This document shows positions 52,703-61,754 of a stretch of 64,000 bases of DNA, one piece after another. Below the pieces are notes generated by a model, which ran no database searches, was not told where the DNA came from, and worked only from the letters and a program-made list of their open reading frames with translations. Position numbers and translations under genes: made by a program. The stretch comes from Oceanobacillus damuensis (GTDB lineage Bacteria; Bacillota; Bacilli; Bacillales; Amphibacillaceae), in the NCBI RefSeq assembly GCF_001618145.1, contig NZ_KV392042.1:145279-209278 (forward strand), in the 5' to 3' direction. Position 1 is the first letter of the stretch; each line of letters opens with the position of its first letter.

Positions 52703-53911
52703 ATGAATAAAACGTTCTTGGGAGCAATAACAGCAGCGTTAGTAATATCTTTTTCTCCGTTTGCCAGTGAAGCATCAAGCGGAAAAGGCTTAAATGAGCC
52801 AAGTAAAAATCCTTCTGTTGAAAAAGCAGCGGAAAAAGGATCCTATGCTAAAGGGGAGGTCATTGTAAAGTTTAAAGATAAACTCTCTAAAAACAGTCAG
52901 CAATCCATTGTAAGTGGTGTAGGTGCAAAAAGTGTAGAAGATGAAGATATTGTAGAATCTCCATTTACAGTACTGGAAGTGGGAAATGTTGAGGCTGTTG
53001 TACATGCATTGAACAAGAATCCCAATGTGGAATACGCGGAACCAAATTACGAAATGAGAATGGCCTCGACACCTAATGATCCTTATTTCAGCCCGTATTA
53101 TCAATATGGTTTATTTACTACAGACACATACCTGGCCTGGGATTTGACAAGAGGTGACAGTGAACAGGAAATTGCAATACTTGATACAGGTGTAGACTAT
53201 AATCATGAAGATTTAAATGATAAAACTGTTATTGGCTATAATTTCGTAAACAATGATTATCATCCGATTGATCGTAATGGCCATGGAACACATGTAGCTG
53301 GAATCGCAGCAGCCGAGACGAATAACGGAATGGGAATTGCAGGTACGGCTCCTGAAACTAGCATTCTAGCTGTTCAAGTTTTGGATTACAGTGGGAGCGG
53401 AACATTGGATGATGTCGCCGATGGAATTATTTTCGCTGCTGACAATGGTGCTGAAGTTATTAATCTATCACTGGGATGTGACTGTAATTCTCAAACAATG
53501 GAAGATGCCGTTGACTATGCATGGGACAAAGGTTCAGTGCTGGTTGCAGCGTCAGGTAATGACGGTGTTTCAACAACATTTGAACCGGCTTCCTATGAAA
53601 ATGTAATTGCGGTAGGAGCCGTAGATCGTAATAACAATATTGCCGGTTTCTCAAATTATGGAACATGGGTAGATGTCATGGCACCTGGGGTAGATATCGC
53701 ATCAACATATATACATTATGGATATGTATATATGTCAGGTACATCAATGGCTTCACCAAATGTAGCTGGTCTTGCTGGACTTCTCGCCGGACAGGGAAGA
53801 GATAACGAAGAAATAAGAAACGCAATTGAAGACACTGCCAACTACATGAGTGGAATCGGCTCTTATGTGGAACACGGATTAATCAATTCCTATGACGCAG
53901 TAAATTATTAA
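52703..53911 (+). CDS. Secreted subtilisin-like serine protease (S8)
   Basis: A 402-residue preproenzyme: signal peptide (residues 1 to about 25), I9-type inhibitory propeptide (about 48-118, with YAKGEVIVKFK and VEYAEPNYE), and catalytic domain with D161 (ILDTGVDYNHED), H194 (NGHGTHVAG) and S348 (GTSMASPNVAGL). The oxyanion asparagine lies in VAASGNDG. An SLGCDCNS insertion carries two cysteines. It resembles thermitase-like extracellular proteases. The ATG at 52703 is preceded by AGGAGGAG. Confidence 0.93.
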   Translation: MNKTFLGAITAALVISFSPFASEASSGKGLNEPSKNPSVEKAAEKGSYAKGEVIVKFKDKLSKNSQQSIVSGVGAKSVEDEDIVESPFTVLEVGNVEAVVHALNKNPNVEYAEPNYEMRMASTPNDPYFSPYYQYGLFTTDTYLAWDLTRGDSEQEIAILDTGVDYNHEDLNDKTVIGYNFVNNDYHPIDRNGHGTHVAGIAAAETNNGMGIAGTAPETSILAVQVLDYSGSGTLDDVADGIIFAADNGAEVINLSLGCDCNSQTMEDAVDYAWDKGSVLVAASGNDGVSTTFEPASYENVIAVGAVDRNNNIAGFSNYGTWVDVMAPGVDIASTYIHYGYVYMSGTSMASPNVAGLAGLLAGQGRDNEEIRNAIEDTANYMSGIGSYVEHGLINSYDAVNY

Positions 53912-53962
53912 AAAGGTGCCGTCACTTCCCCATTCGACAAATTTCGGGGAGTGACAGGCACC
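53912..53962. terminator. Strong bidirectional terminator
   Basis: AAAGGTGCC...GTCACTTCCCC pairs with CGGGGAGTGAC...GGCACCTTT. It serves the protease gene and the converging C45 gene. Confidence 0.85.
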
Positions 53963-53963
53963 T

Positions 53964-55001
53964 TTATATATTTATGAAGGGGTTGGTGGAATCGAGACTT
54001 CCTTTGATCTTTGTTGCATGGAGTTTATCTCCGTTCAGCCATTTGCTGAAATCAAAGATGAGTGGTTGTCTGTCCCCGCCAAGAGCTATCCACGCCTTCA
54101 TTTCCTTCGGTAAATATGCAGCAGTATGAAGCGTTCCGGCCCAAGCACCGTATTTTTTGGAAAAGATCCCCTGATCGGTATCATTAAGCATACGGTAAGC
54201 AGTGTAAGGGTCTGCAATATTTTTTTGCTGTCCTTCCATCAGTTCCTGCCTTCTTAGTGAATCATCCATTCGATAGCGGTTTTCCCCAATTAATTCCTCG
54301 AAATGGTTGGTGCATACATTAGCATTCCGAATGCTCACTTCCCTAGGTGATACTTCTGCAATTACAGATGCACCTGTCTGATCCAGTAGAACATAACTGA
54401 AAGAGTGGCGGTGTGGGATTTCCTTCATGAGCGATACTGCTTCCTCTACATTGGCACAAGTCTCCAGAACGATTCGTCCAATCATGTTGCAGACAAATCC
54501 ATCATCCGATTTTTTCCGGTTCACAAAGTTATATCCCATTGCCAGCCCTTTCTCATTCAAACCATCTGTACGGCCGGTGATCTGCATGGAGGGACCAATT
54601 ACTGCATATCCATCATCAGTCGGCTCATAAAGGATATACCTTCCTTCATAAGACTCGGGAGCATTGTCATAATTACGTATCATATAATCAGAATCGGTGA
54701 AAATGGAACAACCGCTCCGCCCATATTCATAATAATACCCTCCAAATTCACGAATGGCATGCTCCATGTCCATGGACAAAGCATCAGCAAGACCATGAAG
54801 TTCTTCCCATATAGAAGGGGCAAAACGTGCGAATGCCTGCTGCACTTCACTTTCTTCAAAAAGATAATGTCTCCATCGCGATTTCCATTGTTTTTTTCGA
54901 TTTGGCAGTATGGGGGAATTTTTCAATCGCTCCCCCTGCATGTATCCGAAATCATAATGATTACCACGAAATTGAATAATATCACTAAATACTTTCGTCA
55001 T
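53964..55001 (-). CDS. C45-family acyltransferase/hydrolase (isopenicillin acyltransferase-like)
   Basis: A 345-residue Ntn-hydrolase-like protein. The nucleophile is most likely C98 in YGRSGCSIFTDSD, which also matches the autoproteolytic site (G-C) of the acyl-CoA:6-aminopenicillanic acid acyltransferase family. Supporting motifs are IRNYDN, GLNEKGLAMGYNFVNRK and SFSYVLLDQTGASVIAEVSP. It probably hydrolyses linear amides or modified amino acids; the natural substrate is unknown. It has no signal peptide. Confidence 0.8.
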   Translation of the reverse strand: MTKVFSDIIQFRGNHYDFGYMQGERLKNSPILPNRKKQWKSRWRHYLFEESEVQQAFARFAPSIWEELHGLADALSMDMEHAIREFGGYYYEYGRSGCSIFTDSDYMIRNYDNAPESYEGRYILYEPTDDGYAVIGPSMQITGRTDGLNEKGLAMGYNFVNRKKSDDGFVCNMIGRIVLETCANVEEAVSLMKEIPHRHSFSYVLLDQTGASVIAEVSPREVSIRNANVCTNHFEELIGENRYRMDDSLRRQELMEGQQKNIADPYTAYRMLNDTDQGIFSKKYGAWAGTLHTAAYLPKEMKAWIALGGDRQPLIFDFSKWLNGDKLHATKIKGSLDSTNPFINI

Positions 55002-55150
55002 CGTATTTCTCCTTTATTACCAATGGCTAAGGAAAGTTTACTTTATATGGAGAGTTATGGGAATGATTTTGCTTCAATAAGGGTATACGATAAAATACGA
55101 TTCATATGTGAAAGCTCTTCTTTTTACGCATCAGGAAGGAGGAATACATA

Positions 55151-55792
55151 ATGCAACATAGATTTCAATCAATTTACGACAGATTATTGGATCATTATGG
55201 ACCGCAAAGCTGGTGGCCTGCAGACACACCTTTTGAGATGATGATCGGATCGATACTCGTTCAAAATACAAATTGGAGAAATGTCAACAAGGCGCTTTTA
55301 CAATTAAGACCTCATTTAGAGCCTGTATTGATTGATAAGATGCCGATTGACAAACTGGCACAGATTATCCGTTCAAGCGGCTTTTTCAATATAAAAGCTA
55401 AACGGATAAAGGCGTTTATAGACTGGTTTAAAGATTATGATTATGACATAGGGCAATTAAAAAAGAAAGATAAAAACCAATTGCGCTATGAGCTTTTGAA
55501 AATTAACGGGATTGGCCGGGAAACTGCAGATGTGATGCTGTTATATGCATTCCACAAACCAATTTTTGTCGTGGATGCATATGCGAGAAGGATATTCTAC
55601 AGAATAGGATTTGATATGCCGACCACCTATGATGGGTTTAGGATGGTGGTTGAAAAAGCATTACCAAGTGATCTCCAGTTATACAATGAGTATCATGCTT
55701 TACTAGTACAACATGCAAAAGAGCATTGCAAATCATCCCCCATATGTAAAGGATGTCCATTGAACACTATATGTGAGCAACGATTGAATTAG
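55151..55792 (+). CDS. HhH-GPD DNA glycosylase with iron-sulfur cluster
   Basis: A 213-residue endonuclease III-superfamily protein. The helix-hairpin-helix is INGIGRETADVMLLYAF (about 118-134), the catalytic aspartate is in FVVDAYARR, and the [4Fe-4S] loop is C-x6-C-x2-C-x5-C near the C-terminus. The position that is lysine in bifunctional Nth enzymes (GRKTA) is glutamate here. It is therefore probably a monofunctional glycosylase like the MagIII type, acting on alkylated bases. GGAGGAA precedes the ATG. Confidence 0.85.
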   Translation: MQHRFQSIYDRLLDHYGPQSWWPADTPFEMMIGSILVQNTNWRNVNKALLQLRPHLEPVLIDKMPIDKLAQIIRSSGFFNIKAKRIKAFIDWFKDYDYDIGQLKKKDKNQLRYELLKINGIGRETADVMLLYAFHKPIFVVDAYARRIFYRIGFDMPTTYDGFRMVVEKALPSDLQLYNEYHALLVQHAKEHCKSSPICKGCPLNTICEQRLN

Positions 55793-55806
55793 GGTTAAGA
55801 GAAATT

Positions 55807-56064
55807 TTAAGTACTCCCCTTTTTTTGTATTTCATCAATTTTCCGTTGCAGCTCATCAATTTGCTTTTGCATCTGGATAAATTGTTGATTGCTAATATGG
55901 TTATCGTTAGTTCCTTGCGTCTGATGATTATCTAAAAATCTTTGTTCATATATAATCGTGGATCCTACAAAAGAAATAACGCTGCCAATCGTAGTAATCA
56001 TACCACCATAATAGAGAAGCTTATCACCAAAATCTGTTGGAATATTCCTGTTTGGATTGTTCAT
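55807..56064 (-). CDS. Small membrane-anchored coiled-coil protein
   Basis: An 85-residue protein: one hydrophobic segment (LLYYGGMITTIGSVISFVGS, residues 16-35) and a C-terminal coil (FIQMQKQIDELQRKIDEIQ). AGGAG lies before the ATG. Unknown function. It lies close to yndM on the same strand. Confidence 0.65.
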   Translation of the reverse strand: MNNPNRNIPTDFGDKLLYYGGMITTIGSVISFVGSTIIYEQRFLDNHQTQGTNDNHISNQQFIQMQKQIDELQRKIDEIQKKGST

Positions 56065-56170
56065 AACACTGCACTCCTGTTAATGTTTATAAAACAGCAT
56101 ATGTCTTGAACAAGGAAAGATTTACAAAAACATGCTCGATAATAAACAATGCAATGCAACAAATTTTCAT

Positions 56171-56629
56171 TTAATTATGCTTATTTTTCTTAGGTTTACG
56201 TTTTAAATCATGTATATTTTCTTCTTCAGCAATTTCCGTCTGCATCTGCATACGGCGAAAATTTCCGAGATGATCTTCTGTATCAGTCAATACTTTTTCC
56301 TTCATATAAATATGGAATATCGCTTCACTTATAGCTATACCGAACCCTGTCGACAATGCTGCCGCTAAGATGGAGGGGCCATTCCCAATAAAAACAATAC
56401 TTAGAATCCAGACTGAAAGAGTGACAAGGGCAAAGTCTGCTGCAGCTGCAATAAAATAACCAAATCTGGAGAGGAGGAAGAGATCGCCAATGAGATAGGC
56501 TATCCCGGTTAAAAGTATACTCATGAAAAGGATTTCTCCAAGTCCAGCCGTCAAAAAAATCGGTAAGATAGAAAAAAGAACAATGGAAGTGATCACAAAC
56601 TTTATACCTAATGCTTTTAAGTGTCTCAA
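56171..56629 (-). CDS. yndM: YndM family membrane protein (DUF2512)
   Basis: A 152-residue protein with four predicted transmembrane helices in residues 1-110 and a charged cytoplasmic tail (LKRKPKKNKHN). The pattern ALGIKFVITSIVLFSILPIF at the start is typical of YndM/DUF2512, found in spore-formers. Function is unknown. It has a TTG start with AAGGAAG upstream. Confidence 0.8.
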   Translation of the reverse strand: MRHLKALGIKFVITSIVLFSILPIFLTAGLGEILFMSILLTGIAYLIGDLFLLSRFGYFIAAAADFALVTLSVWILSIVFIGNGPSILAAALSTGFGIAISEAIFHIYMKEKVLTDTEDHLGNFRRMQMQTEIAEEENIHDLKRKPKKNKHN

Positions 56630-56739
56630 TGATTTAACTTCCTTTCAAAGAAAGATAATTGGAATCTGTATTTAGCATTTGGATTTTTTGCTTAACTATA
56701 CAACGTGATTTACAATACACTTAAAGGAGTCGATTTGAC

Positions 56740-56958
56740 GTGGCAGAGCTGAAATATGAAATCATTGAAACAATTGCAGTACTTTCCGAATCACCAAAAG
56801 GATGGACGAAGGAGCTAAACCTGATCAGCTGGAATGGAAGAGAACCCAAATATGATTTGCGGGACTGGGCACCAGGAAAAGAGAAAATGGGTAAAGGAGT
56901 AACAATTTCCGATAAGGAATTAAAAAAATTGCAAGAAGTATTGGCCACATGGAAATAA
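56740..56958 (+). CDS. ydbC: YdbC family PC4-like DNA-binding protein
   Basis: A 72-residue protein with the YdbC pattern: KYEIIETIAVLSESPKGWTKELNLISWNG, YDLRDWAPGKEKMGKG and ISDKELKKLQ. Family members share the PC4/Sub1 fold and bind single-stranded DNA. It has a GTG start with AAAGGAG 10 bases upstream. Confidence 0.85.
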   Translation: MAELKYEIIETIAVLSESPKGWTKELNLISWNGREPKYDLRDWAPGKEKMGKGVTISDKELKKLQEVLATWK

Positions 56959-57044
56959 TCAGAGAATCCTACATGGTATCCCAGGAATAATTAAGAATAA
57001 TACTCTCGATGGTAAAGTTTTATAAACATATATAGAAAATGACC

Positions 57045-57078
57045 AGCAGCAGTTCTTTTGAACTACTGCTTTTTTTTG
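57045..57078 (+). terminator. Terminator upstream of the pilus operon
   Basis: AGCAGCAGTTC and GAACTACTGCT pair around TTTT, followed by seven T. Confidence 0.8.
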
Positions 57079-57443
57079 AGAATAAATACAGTAATTACTT
57101 TTTACTACTTAATAACCAACATATACTATCTTCTACATTAAATTTAATTTTATAGAGAGAAAACAAATATTTCAAAAAATAAATCCTAAGTATGATAATT
57201 TTTTACATACTTTTATTATTTGGTATTTATTGGTAAAAGTATGGGACCTTTTATATTAAAATACTTAATTTTCAGTTATCTGTTCTTCGTGATACTCTGA
57301 TGGGGCAGGACTTTATAATTACATAATTCTCCCTACAATTTGTCACATATTTGACATATTATTTCAATGTGTAATTATTTAATTATTATAAGAAATAAAG
57401 TTTTCAAATACATAGAAATTAATGTGGAAAAGAGGACTTCAAA
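57079..57443. other. AT-rich leader of the Tad operon
   Basis: About 365 gene-free bases, very AT-rich. It probably contains the operon promoter, but no single site stands out. Confidence 0.5.
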
Positions 57444-58283
57444 TTGCTGGAATCAAAACGTAAAGCACTTATTTTCTTTTTAATTGCAATTCTACTTGCG
57501 GCTGCATCTGGTTTTCTGGTATTGCAAAAAGTTCAAGATTTAAACAGCAACCTAGGAACGATGGTAAATATTTATGTAGCAAATGGAAATATTGGTTCTC
57601 GCCAAGTGATAACACCTGACGACTTAACCACTGATGAAATTCCTAATAAGTATTTGCGCGAGGAGCATGTTACAAATGTGGAGGAATTAATCAATAAAGT
57701 TTCTACTGTCCCGCTTTCAGAAGGTGACATTATTACCAAGAACATGCTCAAAGATGCTTCGGCTGTAACCGATGTGGATAATAGGCTGATTTCATTACTC
57801 CAATCAGATAAGGTCTTCTTTGATGAAGAGTTAACTGCATTGGACCGTGTAGATATTTTGGTATCACATAACTTGGAAAAAGAACCAATCACAGAGGTAT
57901 TTTTGGATGATGTAAAAGTGGCTCGGGTTGCCGCTGATTCAGATAAGCAATTTTCTGGCGTCCAGGTGGAGGTACCTTATGAAGTTGTACCGGAACTAAT
58001 ACATATGCAAAATTACGCCGATAGTATGCGAATCGTAAAAGCAAATGTAGGACAATTGGCAGTGCCAGAAGAAAGTGGCAATGAAGCCGAAGCAGCAACT
58101 GAAGAAACAGATGATAAAGAGGCTAAAGCTACTCCTGAAGAAACTACTGAGAAAAAGGAAGAGAGCGAAAGCACTAAAGAGAAGCAGGCAGCGGAGACCG
58201 AAGAAGCAAAAGCCGAAGAGGAAAAGCCTGAAAGTAAAGAGCCTGAAAACACAAAGAAGGAAGAGCAAAATACGGATGAGTAA
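57444..58283 (+). CDS. cpaB: Flp pilus assembly protein CpaB/RcpC (SAF domain)
   Basis: A 279-residue protein: one N-terminal membrane helix (LIFFLIAILLAAASGFLVLQ), an SAF domain (residues 40-95: VNIYVANGNIGSRQVITPDD, VPLSEGDIITKNML), and a beta-rich region to about 195. The last 80 residues are a low-complexity E/K/A/T tail, unusual for the family. It acts at the envelope in Tad pilus biogenesis. It has a TTG start with GAGGA upstream, and is the first gene of the operon. Confidence 0.83.
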   Translation: MLESKRKALIFFLIAILLAAASGFLVLQKVQDLNSNLGTMVNIYVANGNIGSRQVITPDDLTTDEIPNKYLREEHVTNVEELINKVSTVPLSEGDIITKNMLKDASAVTDVDNRLISLLQSDKVFFDEELTALDRVDILVSHNLEKEPITEVFLDDVKVARVAADSDKQFSGVQVEVPYEVVPELIHMQNYADSMRIVKANVGQLAVPEESGNEAEAATEETDDKEAKATPEETTEKKEESESTKEKQAAETEEAKAEEEKPESKEPENTKKEEQNTDE

Positions 58284-58322
58284 TCCTATTTTGCATCATG
58301 ATCAATGGGTGGAGGAAGTTGT

Positions 58323-59456
58323 ATGAAGGTGGCAAATGATATTTATGTTGTTGGTGAGAATGAAGAACTTATATCATCCATACAAGAACGAGTCAGGGAA
58401 GCATATCGATTGCACTTTGTTTCTGCAGCAGATTTAAAAAAGTATGATGCCCAGGTAATTGTTATTGTTAATTCGGAAAAAAATTCTGCTGTTGAAGATG
58501 CTCAACTTATTTTGTCGAATTTTCCACATGCTTCTATTATTTGTGTAAATGATAAAGAGAATTTTGAAGTATTACGCGGACTGATTCGTTTAGGTGTTTC
58601 AGACTACTATGTTTTTCCTGGCGAAGAAATTATCTTTATGGAAAAACTTGATGCCACTGCTAAAGCAGCTGCTGCTATTAACGAACTGAATGCCGACCAG
58701 ACATCATTCAAGCGAGGCGGCGGAAAGGTTTTTGCCTTTTATAGTGGAAGTGGCGGGGTAGGGAAATCCTTAATCAGTACCACGTTTGCCCAAACGCTTA
58801 AATTGGAATCAACTGCAAATGTTTTATATATTGATCTGAATTTACAGTATGGTGGCGCAGAAACTTACCTTAGTATCGATAGTAACAGATCAATGGTTGA
58901 CTTACTTCCCGTAGTTGATGAATTGGGAGAACATCATATCAGAAATGTTGCGGAAATCGAAAAACATTCGAACCTGCAAGTGTTGGTAAGTCCGAGGGAT
59001 GCGGAGATGGCAGAGAAAATAAGTGAGGATTTTATATTCGGATTAATCCGAGCAAGTAAACGCAGCTATGATTTTATCATTATTGATTTGCCTGCGTGGA
59101 TGGATGAAAAAGTATTTGCAGCTTTAGAAGAAGCAAATAAAATCTACTATATAATGAATTTAGATACAGTAGCAATTCGGGTGCTGAATCATGTCGAAAA
59201 GTTATTCAAACAGTTAGGAATCGTGACACAAGACCGTTTAGAGCTAGTCATGAATTTTAAAGGTAAAGATAAAGAGTTAACGAAAAAAGATATGGAAAAA
59301 TTCGTTGAATATACAATTGCCGCTGAGATTAGAAGAGATAAAGGGCTTCAGCAATATATCAATCAAGGTGAGCCGCTGAGGAAAGAGCCAAAAGAGAAAA
59401 AGCTTACTACCGTAGCAAAGGATGTACATAAATGGGTTCACTCCATGCTGAAATAA
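58323..59456 (+). CDS. cpaE: Tad pilus localisation ATPase CpaE/TadZ
   Basis: A 377-residue protein with an N-terminal receiver-like domain (residues 1-120) and a ParA/MinD-type ATPase. It has the deviant Walker A SGSGGVGKSLIST, DLNLQYGGAETYL and IIIDLPAW. It positions the Tad secretion machine. The ATG at 58323 is 8 bases after GGAGGAA; the upstream ATG at 58305 lies before that site and is rejected. Confidence 0.88.
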   Translation: MKVANDIYVVGENEELISSIQERVREAYRLHFVSAADLKKYDAQVIVIVNSEKNSAVEDAQLILSNFPHASIICVNDKENFEVLRGLIRLGVSDYYVFPGEEIIFMEKLDATAKAAAAINELNADQTSFKRGGGKVFAFYSGSGGVGKSLISTTFAQTLKLESTANVLYIDLNLQYGGAETYLSIDSNRSMVDLLPVVDELGEHHIRNVAEIEKHSNLQVLVSPRDAEMAEKISEDFIFGLIRASKRSYDFIIIDLPAWMDEKVFAALEEANKIYYIMNLDTVAIRVLNHVEKLFKQLGIVTQDRLELVMNFKGKDKELTKKDMEKFVEYTIAAEIRRDKGLQQYINQGEPLRKEPKEKKLTTVAKDVHKWVHSMLK

Positions 59457-59479
59457 GCATTACATAAGGAGGTGGGGAC

Positions 59480-60850
59480 ATGGCGCTTTTTCAACGAAAT
59501 GCTAAAGAAAAAATGACGGAAGAAACAGAATCAAGTTTTATAGCGACATCCGGTTATATTGATGATCTGGTAGAGCATTATAAAACAAGACTGCTGACAG
59601 AGGTTAATCTAGAACAGATTAATCGTTTAGGTGAGTCAGATAAACGTTTGAGAATTGAGCGGTATATCAACCAATTTATGACGGAAGAAAAAGTAGTCAT
59701 TCCCAGACAAGATAAAGACTCACTCCTTTCCAAATTAATCGATGAAAGTGTAGGGTTTGGGCCACTGGAGCCTTTGCTTAAGGATGATGCCATTACAGAA
59801 ATTCTAGTGAATGGTCCTAAGGAAATATACGTGGAAAGAAAGGGAAGACTTGAACGGTCGAAGGTAAATTTCAAAGATGAATCACATGTAAGACATATTG
59901 TCGATCGAGTGGTAGCCCCATTAGGTAGGAGGATTGATGAAAGCTCGCCAATGGTAGATGCAAGGCTACCTGATGGAAGTCGTGTGAATGCGGTTATTTC
60001 TCCTGTCAGCCTGGATGGAACAATTGTATCAATCAGGAAGTTCAGGAAAAATCCATTCGCCATGGATGATTTGGAAGAGCATCATACGTTTACAAGTGAT
60101 ATGTCCGTTTTTATGCAGGCACTGGTAGAAACGAAATTGAATGTTTTAATTTCAGGGGGGACAGGCAGCGGTAAGACCACATTATTAAACGCATTGGCAC
60201 AATCTATCCCAAATGGGGAACGAGTGATTACTATTGAGGATTCTGCAGAGTTAAAGCTGGACCGTGCCAATGTGGTGCGAATGGAATCGCGTCCACCAAA
60301 CGTCGAAGGATCCGGAGAAATAACCACCAGGCAGCTTGTAAAAAACGCTTTGCGGATGCGGCCTGATCGAATTATTGTTGGTGAAGTGCGTGGATCTGAA
60401 GCATTCGATATGCTTCAGGCGATGAATACGGGTCATGAAGGCTCCTTGACAACCGTGCATTCCAACACACCAATTGACGCAATCAGTCGTGTGGAAGGAA
60501 TGGTTGTCATGGCAGGTTTGGATTTGCCTACACATATTATCCGGGATTATATTGCTGGAGCATTGGATTATATCATACAGGTCCAACGGTTGACGGATGG
60601 AACACGGCGGGTCACTAATATCTCCGAGGTTGAAAAAATAGAAGGCAATAAAATTCAAGTACGCGATATTTTCCGTTTCCAGCGTACTGGAGTGAAGGCA
60701 GATGGAATGATACAGGGTTATTATACATCAACTGGGATTATCCCAAAATGTATCCCACATCTGCAGGTTTACGGGTTGAACCTGAGCATGAATATCTTTA
60801 CACCTGAGGAGGGAATGGCGGATGAACATAGCAGTGTCTATACTCTATAG
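59480..60850 (+). CDS. cpaF: Tad pilus secretion ATPase CpaF/TadA
   Basis: A 456-residue type II/IV secretion ATPase. The N-terminal helical domain includes GFGPLEPLLKDDAITEILVN. The ATPase domain has Walker A GGTGSGKTTLLNAL (near residue 228), an Asp box (TIEDSAELKL), Walker B RMRPDRIIVGEVRG and a His box. It powers pilin polymerisation. AAGGAGGTGGGGAC precedes the ATG. Its 3' end overlaps tadB by 29 bases. Confidence 0.93.
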   Translation: MALFQRNAKEKMTEETESSFIATSGYIDDLVEHYKTRLLTEVNLEQINRLGESDKRLRIERYINQFMTEEKVVIPRQDKDSLLSKLIDESVGFGPLEPLLKDDAITEILVNGPKEIYVERKGRLERSKVNFKDESHVRHIVDRVVAPLGRRIDESSPMVDARLPDGSRVNAVISPVSLDGTIVSIRKFRKNPFAMDDLEEHHTFTSDMSVFMQALVETKLNVLISGGTGSGKTTLLNALAQSIPNGERVITIEDSAELKLDRANVVRMESRPPNVEGSGEITTRQLVKNALRMRPDRIIVGEVRGSEAFDMLQAMNTGHEGSLTTVHSNTPIDAISRVEGMVVMAGLDLPTHIIRDYIAGALDYIIQVQRLTDGTRRVTNISEVEKIEGNKIQVRDIFRFQRTGVKADGMIQGYYTSTGIIPKCIPHLQVYGLNLSMNIFTPEEGMADEHSSVYTL

Positions 60851-61751
60851 TTTAGCAGTACTTTCACTTCTCCTGTTTGCCTACTATTACTTAGGTTATC
60901 GCTCCCAAAAGAAAGAATGGAAATTAAAAGTAAAAGAGTGGTATCCGGAAGAACAGCGCAAGAGCATGATAAGCAAGCTGGGAGACCGTTTTGATGAACG
61001 GGAGTCGTCGAAGGCTTTAGGCCATAAACTGCAAAGTGCCAACGTAAAGCTTTTGCCTTCTGAATATATCGCTGCTCTATTCGTAGGTGGAATGACGGTA
61101 TTTGTATTCTTCTATACGATCTTCAACATGCCAGCGGCAATCAGTTTGTTGTTATCTGCTTTGTTGATGACCGCTACGAATTATCTATTATTCTATATTA
61201 GAAAAAACAACTATGAAATCCGTTTTAATGAACAACTGGGAGAAGTGTGCAGGTTACTCGGAAATGCAGCACGATCAGGTATGACGATTAATCAGGGAAT
61301 TGATATCGTCGCAAAGGAAGTACCCGCACCAGCCGGGAATGAATTCAAACAAATTTCCAATGAATTGAAACTTGGTGTTCCGCTGGAGCCCGCATTACGA
61401 TCTGTCCAGAAAAGAAATAAGTCACGGGATTTCAATTTGTTCATCGCAACATTGCTTATACAGAAAAAAACGGGAGGAAACTTAGCCCGCACCCTGGAAA
61501 CGATGGGAGAAACCTTCGAAGAGCGAAAGGTACTGAACCAAACGATAAAAACGATGACTGCAGAACAGAAATATATTTCCTTTATTGTACCGGCCATGCC
61601 TGTATTTCTATTACTTGTTATGAACAATATTATTGATGACTTTATTGAACCATTATGGTCAGGGCTGGGAGTCATTTTATTAATAGTATTTATCGGAGCA
61701 ATTATCCTGTCATTTATTTTAATCCGAAAAATAACAGATATAAGGGTGTAG
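60822..61751 (+). CDS. tadB: Tad pilus inner-membrane protein TadB
   Basis: A 309-residue T2SF-type membrane protein: an N-terminal helix, a pair of helices near 85-130, a cytoplasmic T2SS-F domain (LGNAARSGMTINQGIDIVAKE, then LGVPLEPALRSVQKR and LIQKKTGGNLARTLETMGE), and C-terminal helices. It forms the membrane platform with TadC. GGAGGG lies upstream of the ATG, inside the end of cpaF. Confidence 0.88.
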   Translation: MNIAVSILYSLAVLSLLLFAYYYLGYRSQKKEWKLKVKEWYPEEQRKSMISKLGDRFDERESSKALGHKLQSANVKLLPSEYIAALFVGGMTVFVFFYTIFNMPAAISLLLSALLMTATNYLLFYIRKNNYEIRFNEQLGEVCRLLGNAARSGMTINQGIDIVAKEVPAPAGNEFKQISNELKLGVPLEPALRSVQKRNKSRDFNLFIATLLIQKKTGGNLARTLETMGETFEERKVLNQTIKTMTAEQKYISFIVPAMPVFLLLVMNNIIDDFIEPLWSGLGVILLIVFIGAIILSFILIRKITDIRV

Positions 61752-61754
61752 CCA

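Noticed and set aside
54405-55151. A 248-codon plus-strand frame
   Set aside because: It is antisense to the C45 hydrolase gene, whose conserved motifs are clear. A shadow frame.
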